From Rhizobium sp. Q54 (GTDB lineage: Bacteria; Pseudomonadota; Alphaproteobacteria; Rickettsiales; UBA1997): a stretch of 8,473 bases of DNA. The notes under the pieces are model-generated. The model did not search any database and had not been told where the DNA came from. It saw nothing but the letters and a program-made list of their open reading frames with translations. Of the stretch, positions 1 to 5,513 are shown piece by piece (position 1 is the first letter of the stretch; the number at the start of each line of letters is the position of its first letter). The stretch lies in NCBI GenBank assembly GCA_945865745.1, contig CAMBFP010000043.1:1-8473 (forward strand). The letters are read 5' to 3'. The position numbers and the translations under genes are program-made.

Positions 1-1245
1 GTCGATATCGCTGGCGCAAAAAATGCCGCTCTACCTTTAATGGTGGCGGCATTTTTGACTGACGAGAAGCTTACCCTCACAAACGTTCCGCAAGTTTCTG
101 ACATTGCGACAATGGCTAATTTGCTTGAGAATTTGGGCGTTGAAATTTCTTTTGACGGGTCAGACCCAGAACTCGGCGAGCAATGCCGGGTAATGGTTTT
201 GAGCGCAAAAAATATTTCCTCCAATCCAGTCGCTCCTTACGATTTAGTTCGAAAAATGCGTGCTTCAATTTTTGCGCTAGGCCCCTTGTTGGCTAGATGC
301 GGCAAGGCAAAAATTTCTTTGCCAGGTGGCTGTGCAATTGGCACTCGTCCGGTAGATTTACACTTGAAGGCGATGGAAAAACTCGGTGCAAAAATCGAAC
401 TTTCTGGCGGTTACATTAATGCCGTAGTCGACGGGCGTTTGCGCGGCGCAGAAATTCATTTTGAAAAAGTGACAGTAGGTGCAACCGAAAGCGCAATGAT
501 GGCCGCAACTTTAGCCGAAGGCGAAACAGTTTTAAGCAACGCTGCTTGCGAGCCAGAAGTGATAGATTTAGCGAAATGTTTACGCGCGATGGGCGCAAAA
601 ATTACCGGCGAAGGAACTCCGCGCATTGTTATTCAAGGCGTTGAAAAACTTCACGCGGCACGTCATCGCATAGTTGCTGATCGTATTGAGGCTGGAACTT
701 ACGCCATTGCCGCTGGAATTACTGGGGGGAAAATTAAATTACGCGGCGTCGAGCCTTGGGTAATTTCAAGTTTCAAATCCGAATTGGAGCAAGCTGGCCT
801 TGTCTTCAAAGTGGTTGGCGAAAATGAAATTGAAGTTACGCGAAGCTCAGAAGTGATTCATTCTGTTAATATTTCCACTCAACCCTTCCCGGGTTTTCCA
901 ACCGATATGCAAGCTCAGTTTATGGCGCTAATGACGGTTGCTGACGGCACTTCAACCATCGAAGAAACCATTTTCGAAAATCGTTTTATGCACGTAATGG
1001 AATTGCAACGCATGGGCGCTAATATTGAATCGCACGGCAATCTCGCTGTTGTTAAAGGTGTGAAAAAAATGACTGGCGCTGAAGTAATGGCGACAGACCT
1101 TCGCGCCTCCGTTTCTCTAGCTCTTGCTGCTTTGGCATCTGAAGGCGAAACCGCAATTAACCGCCTCTACCATCTTGAGCGCGGCTATGAAAGACTAGCT
1201 GAAAAACTAATTGCCTGCGGTGCCGACATCAAGGTTCTTTACTAA
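1..1245 (+). CDS. murA: UDP-N-acetylglucosamine 1-carboxyvinyltransferase (MurA), 5'-truncated by window edge
   Basis: MurA transfers enolpyruvate from PEP to UDP-N-acetylglucosamine, the first committed cytoplasmic step of peptidoglycan synthesis. The frame is open from base 1 and reads VDIAGAKNAALPLM, the MurA N-terminal signature. The Lys-Asn pair (E. coli K22/N23) is at codons 7-8, so only about 15 residues are missing upstream. The ATG at base 40 is internal and is not the start. The catalytic loop PGGCAIGTRPVDL carries the PEP-binding, fosfomycin-target cysteine at codon 111 (E. coli C115) and the arginine at codon 116 (R120). FPTDMQAQ gives the catalytic aspartate at codon 302 (D305), and RGYER near the C-terminus gives the R397 equivalent at codon 394. 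The 414 visible codons plus the missing start fit the usual 415-430 residues. All key residues are intact, so the enzyme should be active and, having Cys rather than Asp, fosfomycin-sensitive. Arginine codons are almost all CGN. The stop is TAA at 1243-1245, and no clear hairpin terminator follows. Confidence 0.97.
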   Translation, partial: VDIAGAKNAALPLMVAAFLTDEKLTLTNVPQVSDIATMANLLENLGVEISFDGSDPELGEQCRVMVLSAKNISSNPVAPYDLVRKMRASIFALGPLLARCGKAKISLPGGCAIGTRPVDLHLKAMEKLGAKIELSGGYINAVVDGRLRGAEIHFEKVTVGATESAMMAATLAEGETVLSNAACEPEVIDLAKCLRAMGAKITGEGTPRIVIQGVEKLHAARHRIVADRIEAGTYAIAAGITGGKIKLRGVEPWVISSFKSELEQAGLVFKVVGENEIEVTRSSEVIHSVNISTQPFPGFPTDMQAQFMALMTVADGTSTIEETIFENRFMHVMELQRMGANIESHGNLAVVKGVKKMTGAEVMATDLRASVSLALAALASEGETAINRLYHLERGYERLAEKLIACGADIKVLY

Positions 1246-1535
1246 TTCACAACGCCAAAAAAATTCTGGTCAACATCAAAAAATACAAAAATCTTAAAGG
1301 TCTAAAAAACAGAATTTGCGCGATAACATGACTAATTTAGATTTAATTCTAAACATGTTCGTTGAAATAACTGACGCCGACATTTTCAAATAAAAACCAA
1401 AAAATTTCCTCAGAATCGTAAAATTGCTAAATAAGGCGGGATAACTGTAAAGGCAGTAACCGCAAAGCAATTGAGAAGAAAACTGGTAAAAAATAATCTC
1501 TAAAATTAACGCAGCTCAGCTGCAAATTTGTTAAA
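1246..1535. other. murA-secA intergenic region without a convincing gene
   Basis: This AT-rich 290 bp spacer shows no recognisable tRNA, small RNA family or protein gene. It contains an imperfect inverted repeat at 1325-1359: outer arms AACATG/CATGTT and inner arms TTTAG/CTAAA, with a 5-base bulge on one side. A possible 21-codon reading frame at 1328-1393 has no ribosome binding site. A weak promoter-like pair, TTGAGA at 1471-1476 and TAATCT at 1494-1499 with 17 bp spacing, could serve secA; its -10 box matches the sigma-70 consensus at only 3 of 6 positions. A compact palindrome lies next to the secA start. The gap suggests that secA has its own promoter rather than being read only from murA. 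Confidence 0.6.
1506..1534. repeat. Inverted repeat immediately upstream of the secA start codon
   Basis: GCAGCT-C-AGCTGC at 1511-1523 is a perfect 13-base palindrome with a one-base centre. It is flanked by TTAAC (1506-1510) and GTTAA (1530-1534), which are also reverse complements, with six extra bases (AAATTT) on the right side. The outer arm ends one base before the secA ATG at 1536. It could be an operator for a dimeric regulator, or an RNA leader hairpin that limits access to the start, which has no recognisable Shine-Dalgarno sequence. The repeat is seen directly; any regulatory role is inference, and a one-base loop would have to open in RNA. Confidence 0.5.
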
Positions 1536-4178
1536 ATGTTCCAACTAATCGCAAAAAAAATTTTCGGGTCAGTGAATGACCGTGTTGTGAAATCGCTACT
1601 TCCAGAGGTAGAAAAAATTAATGCGCTTGAAGCGCAGATTTCTCTTCTTTCTGACGAGCAGTTAAGAGCGAAGACGGATGAGTTTAAAAATCGTCTAAAG
1701 GCCGGAGCGCCTCTTGATTCATTGTTGCATGAAGCATTTGCTGTCGTTCGTGAGGCGTCTAAACGCACTCTCAACATGCGTCACTTTGATGTGCAAATGA
1801 TTGGCGGAATGGTGTTGCATCACGGCAAAATCGCAGAGATGAAAACGGGGGAGGGTAAAACTTTAGTCGCTACTCTTCCTTGCTACCTCAATGCCTTGAC
1901 GGGTAAAGGTGTTCATGTGGTTACAACAAATGATTACCTCGCAAGACGAGATTCTGAGTGGATGGGCAAGGTTCATGAATTTTTGGGATTAACGGTGGGC
2001 TGTCTCACCAACGACCTCGACGATGAAGGTCGTAAAGCCGCTTACGCTTGCGATATCACTTACGCCACCAATAACGAACTCGGTTTTGATTACTTGCGCG
2101 ACAACATGAAATTTGCGCGCGAGCAGATGGTGCAACGTCCACAGAATTTTGCGATTGTTGATGAGGTTGACTCAATTTTAGTTGATGAAGCGCGCACGCC
2201 GCTAATTATTTCCGGTCCAACTGGCGACAATTCAAAACTTTATGAAGAGATCGATCGCCTTATTCCGCGCCTTGTTGCGACAGATTTTCAGCTTGAAGAA
2301 AAAGAGCGCGGAGTGTTTTTAACTGAGTCGGGAATTGAGTCGGTAGAAAAAATGCTCAAAAATTCTGGCACGATTACTGAAGATTCTTCGCTTTACGATC
2401 CGCTTAATATTCAGCTCGTGCACCACGTGAATCAAGCTCTAAAGGCTCATAAAATTTTTAAAGGCGAGACAGATTATATTATTAAAGATGGCTCAATCGT
2501 CATCATTGATGAATTCACTGGGCGCATGCAAGAGGGTCGTCGTTTCTCAGACGGATTACATCAAGCGCTTGAAGCGAAAGAAGGCGTGAAGGTGCGCAAT
2601 GAAAACCAAACTCTCGCTTCAATCACTTTCCAAAATTTTTTCCGTCTTTACAAAAAATTGTCAGGAATGACCGGTACGGCCTCAACTGAAGCGGTTGAAT
2701 TCGAAGAAATTTACGGACTACACGTGGTTGAAATTCCAACTAACCAAAAAGTTACGCGCAAAGATGAAGATGATGAAATTTACAAAAACGAAGCGGGAAA
2801 ATACTCAGCAATAATCAAGTCAATCGAAGAGGCGCATGCGAAGCAGCAGCCTATTCTAGTCGGTACAGTGAGCATCGAAAAATCTGAATTTCTTTCAAGG
2901 CTTTTGAAGTCGCACAAACTTCCGCACCAAGTTTTGAATGCGAAGTATCACGAACAAGAAGCCGAAATTATTTCTCAAGCCGGCAAGCCGGGTGCGATTA
3001 CGATTGCGACCAACATGGCCGGGCGTGGAACCGACATCATGCTTGGCGGAAATCCGCAAAGCGAAGAAGACAAGAAAATTGTAATTGCTGCGGGTGGTCT
3101 TTACGTTCTTGGTACAGAAAGGCACGAAAGTCGTCGCATCGACAATCAGCTGCGTGGCCGCTCTGGGCGTCAAGGAGATCCAGGAAAGTCGAAATTTTTC
3201 CTATCGCTTGAAGATGATTTAATGCGCATTTTTGGTTCGGAAAAATTGCAGTCTTTGCTCACAACTTTTGGCCTTAAAGAAGACGAAGCGATTTTCCATC
3301 CTTGGATTACAAAAACGCTTGCCGGCGCTCAGCACAAGGTTGAAATGCGTAATTACGAAATCAGAAAAAATCTTTTGAAGTATGATGACGTCGTTAATCA
3401 CCAGCGTAAAAATATTTTTGGATTGCGTGGTGAAATCATGGACTCAGAAAATGCGTCACAAAAAATCAAATCCTTCGCAGAGCAAATAAATCAGGAGCTC
3501 ATCGAAGAATGCATCCCGAAAAATTCTTATGCTGAGCAATGGAATTTGGATCTTTTGGAAAAAGAAATGTTCCGCATTTACGGTTTAAGATTTGACGTAA
3601 AATCAGAAGCTGCGCGTGAAGGTGTAACTGAAAAAGAAATGCTCGATTTCGTTGAAAAAAATGTTGCCGAGATTTTTGCGCACAAAGACGAAACTTACGG
3701 CGCCAACACTGTGCGCCAAGTAGAAAAACAAATTTTCTTATTCACGCTTGATTCAGAATGGAAAGATCACTTGCTGTCACTCGACAAATTGCGTCACGGC
3801 ATAAACCTTCGCGCCTACGCGCAGAAAGATCCTTTGATGGAGTACAAGAAAGATGCCTTCCATTTATTCGAAGAAATGATGCTGAGAATCGAAGAGCAAA
3901 CAGTAAGTAGATTGGCTCATGTTCACATTGGCGTTGGCTCGGAAGAGCAGGCTTTGAATCTTACTGTGCATGCTCCAAAGCAAAAAATGTTTGAGAGTAG
4001 AAATGACCCGGCCCTCATCCAAAGCGAGGCAAAACCCGTGGCTTATGTGACTCCAATTAAAGCAAATATTAATCCGCAAGATCGCGATCCGCGAGACAAA
4101 AACACGTGGGGCAATGTTGGAAGAAACGAGTCTTGCCCATGCGGAAGTGGGAAGAAATATAAACAATGTCACGGGTAA
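1536..4178 (+). CDS. secA: Protein translocase subunit SecA
   Basis: SecA is the ATPase motor that drives unfolded preproteins through SecYEG at the inner membrane. The 880-residue product is full length (E. coli 901) and starts with the family-typical MFQLIAKKIFGSVNDR. Walker A MKTGEGKT is at residues 102-109 with the lysine at 108, exactly as in E. coli. Walker B has Asp209-Glu210 in VDEVDSILVDEART. The second nucleotide-binding fold has MAGRGTDIMLGG (GRGTD at 496-500) and the arginine-finger motif QLRGRSGRQGD at 538-548. The preprotein cross-linking domain lies between the two parts of the first fold, and helical scaffold and wing domains follow the second. The C-terminal tail CPCGSGKKYKQCHG has zinc ligands Cys867, Cys869, Cys878 and His879 and normally binds SecB or phospholipid. 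There is no obvious Shine-Dalgarno sequence before the ATG, but the conserved N-terminus supports this start. An 8-A run lies in codons 6-9. Nothing suggests a pseudogene. Confidence 0.99.
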   Translation: MFQLIAKKIFGSVNDRVVKSLLPEVEKINALEAQISLLSDEQLRAKTDEFKNRLKAGAPLDSLLHEAFAVVREASKRTLNMRHFDVQMIGGMVLHHGKIAEMKTGEGKTLVATLPCYLNALTGKGVHVVTTNDYLARRDSEWMGKVHEFLGLTVGCLTNDLDDEGRKAAYACDITYATNNELGFDYLRDNMKFAREQMVQRPQNFAIVDEVDSILVDEARTPLIISGPTGDNSKLYEEIDRLIPRLVATDFQLEEKERGVFLTESGIESVEKMLKNSGTITEDSSLYDPLNIQLVHHVNQALKAHKIFKGETDYIIKDGSIVIIDEFTGRMQEGRRFSDGLHQALEAKEGVKVRNENQTLASITFQNFFRLYKKLSGMTGTASTEAVEFEEIYGLHVVEIPTNQKVTRKDEDDEIYKNEAGKYSAIIKSIEEAHAKQQPILVGTVSIEKSEFLSRLLKSHKLPHQVLNAKYHEQEAEIISQAGKPGAITIATNMAGRGTDIMLGGNPQSEEDKKIVIAAGGLYVLGTERHESRRIDNQLRGRSGRQGDPGKSKFFLSLEDDLMRIFGSEKLQSLLTTFGLKEDEAIFHPWITKTLAGAQHKVEMRNYEIRKNLLKYDDVVNHQRKNIFGLRGEIMDSENASQKIKSFAEQINQELIEECIPKNSYAEQWNLDLLEKEMFRIYGLRFDVKSEAAREGVTEKEMLDFVEKNVAEIFAHKDETYGANTVRQVEKQIFLFTLDSEWKDHLLSLDKLRHGINLRAYAQKDPLMEYKKDAFHLFEEMMLRIEEQTVSRLAHVHIGVGSEEQALNLTVHAPKQKMFESRNDPALIQSEAKPVAYVTPIKANINPQDRDPRDKNTWGNVGRNESCPCGSGKKYKQCHG

Positions 4179-4182
4179 AAAT

Positions 4183-4266
4183 AAATTTTTGCTTGCAGAT
4201 TTTTGCTCGAATATTTTTGTCCGCATATTTTTGCCTGAATATTTTTGCCTAAATATTTTTGTTCGG
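4183..4266 (+). repeat. Six tandem copies of a degenerate 14 bp unit
   Basis: Units lie at 4183-4196, 4197-4210, 4211-4224, 4225-4238, 4239-4252 and 4253-4266. They read aaatttttgcttgc, agatttttgctcga, atatttttgtccgc, atatttttgcctga, atatttttgcctaa and atatttttgttcgg. The first nine bases (ATATTTTTG) are nearly fixed and the last five vary. The array begins four bases after the secA stop. Its 14 bp period is not a multiple of three, so it is not built as a protein repeat. The outer copies are the most divergent, as in an ageing tandem duplication. Function is unknown; a 3' UTR or termination role, or plain slippage expansion, are possible. Confidence 0.9.
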
Positions 4267-4397
4267 GGACAAAAAAAGATAAATTTTTTTACCTTCAGCC
4301 CAGATCCGTCATTAGAATCGCACTCTTAAAATTTAGGTATTTAACCTTGTCAAAAATAATCAATTAACCCAAGTTGCTCGGAAATAAATTTCCTTAA
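4267..4397. other. Remainder of the secA-rseP intergenic region
   Basis: After the 14 bp repeats comes AAAAAAA-GATAAA-TTTTTTT (4271-4290), an A/T-only inverted repeat of seven base pairs, and then AT-rich sequence up to the rseP start. A TTGTCA box at 4347-4352 resembles a -35 element, but no matching -10 is found at normal spacing. No RNA gene or small protein gene is recognised. Together with the repeats the gap is 219 bp, so rseP probably has its own promoter, but I cannot place it. Confidence 0.5.
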
Positions 4398-5513
4398 ATG
4401 GCGCTTTTTCAACTCATCCTTCACAACATTTTTTCGTTTGTCGTAATCATTTCGGTGATTGTGTTCATTCACGAATTCGGCCATTTTTTGGTGGCAAGAC
4501 TTTGTGGCGTTAAAGTCGACGAATTCGCGATTGGCTTTGGCCCCGAGCTGATTGGCTTCACCGACAAGAAAGGCACGCGCTGGAAAATTTGTCCTATTCC
4601 TTTTGGCGGTTACGTCAAAATGTTTGGTGACAAAAATGCCTCTTCTATTCCAGACGAAGATCTTCTTGCTCAAATGTCTTTAGCAGAAAAAAAAGTTTCT
4701 TTCCTTGGTAAAAATGTTTACCAACGCATGGCAATCGTGGTTGCTGGCCCGGTCGCGAATTTTTTGCTGACGATTTTTATTTTTACTTTTCTTTTCCGTA
4801 TTAACGGCTTGAACACAGTTCTTCCGATCATCGACCTCGTTTCAGAAAATAGTGCCGCAGCAGAATCTGGCTTAAAAAAAGGTGACAAAATTTTATCAAT
4901 TAACGGCAAAGAAATTTCTGCCTTTGAAGAGGTTCGTGAATTGGTTACGCTTAGTGTCGACAAAGAATTACAGCTAAGAATTTTGCGCAACGAGGAAGAA
5001 ATTTCTCTCGCGGCCACGCCAAAAATTCAAACAACTAAAAATTTTTTCGGCGAAGAAGTAAGGGTTGGAATGCTGGGCATTAGCGCCTCAGAATTCACTC
5101 ACCAAGATTTAAACCTTGGTCAAAGCTTTCTTGCGGCCAACAAAGAAACCTACGAAATTTCAATCGCCATCTTCAAAGCAATCGGCGAATTAATAACCGG
5201 CAAGCGTTCTGTTGACGAGCTTGGTGGTCCAATCAAAATGGCAAAATATTCTGGCAAAACTGTTGAAATGGGCGCGATTGCTGTGCTTTGGTTCGCGGCA
5301 ATGATCTCGCTAAATCTGGGTGTAATGAATCTTCTGCCAATTCCCGTTCTCGATGGCGGCCATTTATTCTTCTATTTAATCGAAGCAATCCGCGGCAAAC
5401 CTCTCTCGCAAAAAATTCAACAAATCAGTTTTAAATTTGGACTAAGTCTTGTTTTGACATTAATGCTTTTCACGACGTTTAACGACGTTAGGCAGATTGC
5501 GGGAGGGATGTAA
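4398..5513 (+). CDS. rseP: RIP metalloprotease RseP (site-2 protease family)
   Basis: RseP is an inner-membrane zinc protease that cuts transmembrane segments of substrates such as anti-sigma factors (RseA in E. coli) and leftover signal peptides. The 371-residue product has the zinc-binding HEFGH at residues 25-29 in the first membrane helix (about 11-35), with the catalytic Glu26. The GGYVKMFGD membrane-associated loop is at about 70-78 and a hydrophobic helix at about 112-134. A single PDZ domain at about 140-205 contains SGLKKGDKILSINGKEI. The second active-site motif, NLLPIPVLDGGH, has zinc ligand Asp319 in the third helix, and a last helix lies at about 345-362. One PDZ instead of two makes it shorter than the E. 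coli protein (450 residues), as is usual in alphaproteobacteria. No Shine-Dalgarno sequence is visible before the ATG, but the start gives a normal N-terminus. Its TAA stop shares a base with the next start. The common partners dxr upstream and bamA downstream are absent here. Confidence 0.97.
   Translation: MALFQLILHNIFSFVVIISVIVFIHEFGHFLVARLCGVKVDEFAIGFGPELIGFTDKKGTRWKICPIPFGGYVKMFGDKNASSIPDEDLLAQMSLAEKKVSFLGKNVYQRMAIVVAGPVANFLLTIFIFTFLFRINGLNTVLPIIDLVSENSAAAESGLKKGDKILSINGKEISAFEEVRELVTLSVDKELQLRILRNEEEISLAATPKIQTTKNFFGEEVRVGMLGISASEFTHQDLNLGQSFLAANKETYEISIAIFKAIGELITGKRSVDELGGPIKMAKYSGKTVEMGAIAVLWFAAMISLNLGVMNLLPIPVLDGGHLFFYLIEAIRGKPLSQKIQQISFKFGLSLVLTLMLFTTFNDVRQIAGGM
5501..5507 (+). promoter_or_regulatory. 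Strong Shine-Dalgarno sequence for the gene starting at 5513
   Basis: GGGAGGG, five bases before the ATG at 5513, lies within the last codons of rseP. None of the other starts in the window has so strong a site. With the TAATG stop-start overlap (5511-5515) it indicates translational coupling between rseP and the following gene, and it fixes the start of that gene. The ATG at 5508-5510 is the last codon of rseP and is followed at once by TAA, so it is not an alternative start. Confidence 0.85.

Noticed and set aside
1328..1393. 21-codon reading frame (MTNLDLILNMFVEITDADIFK is 21 residues; key part NLDLILNMF) upstream of secA, a possible leader peptide
   Set aside because: It has no Shine-Dalgarno sequence, no arrest-like motif, no signal peptide and is far from secA; a chance frame of this size is expected.
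1427..1777. 116-codon minus-strand frame over the secA 5' end, and other minus-strand frames over secA, rseP and the giant gene
   Set aside because: They are antisense shadows of well-supported genes, without start signals or recognisable domains.
4271..4290. AAAAAAA-GATAAA-TTTTTTT as a Rho-independent terminator for secA
   Set aside because: The stem would be only A-T pairs with no GC core, too weak for an intrinsic terminator; it may simply be AT-rich sequence.
4114..4329. 71-codon + strand reading frame across the secA end and the 14 bp repeats
   Set aside because: Its first part is an out-of-frame reading of the secA 3' end and the rest is a translation of the T-rich repeats, giving Phe/Leu/Ile-rich sequence. 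There is no ribosome binding site or family resemblance.
4347..4375. TTGTCA as the -35 box of an rseP promoter
   Set aside because: No acceptable -10 box is present at 16-18 bp spacing.
5472..5490. Short direct repeat ACGACGTT at the rseP end as a possible att site or operator
   Set aside because: It lies in codons for TTFNDVRQ, a normal RseP C-terminal sequence, and the repeat is explained by coding.
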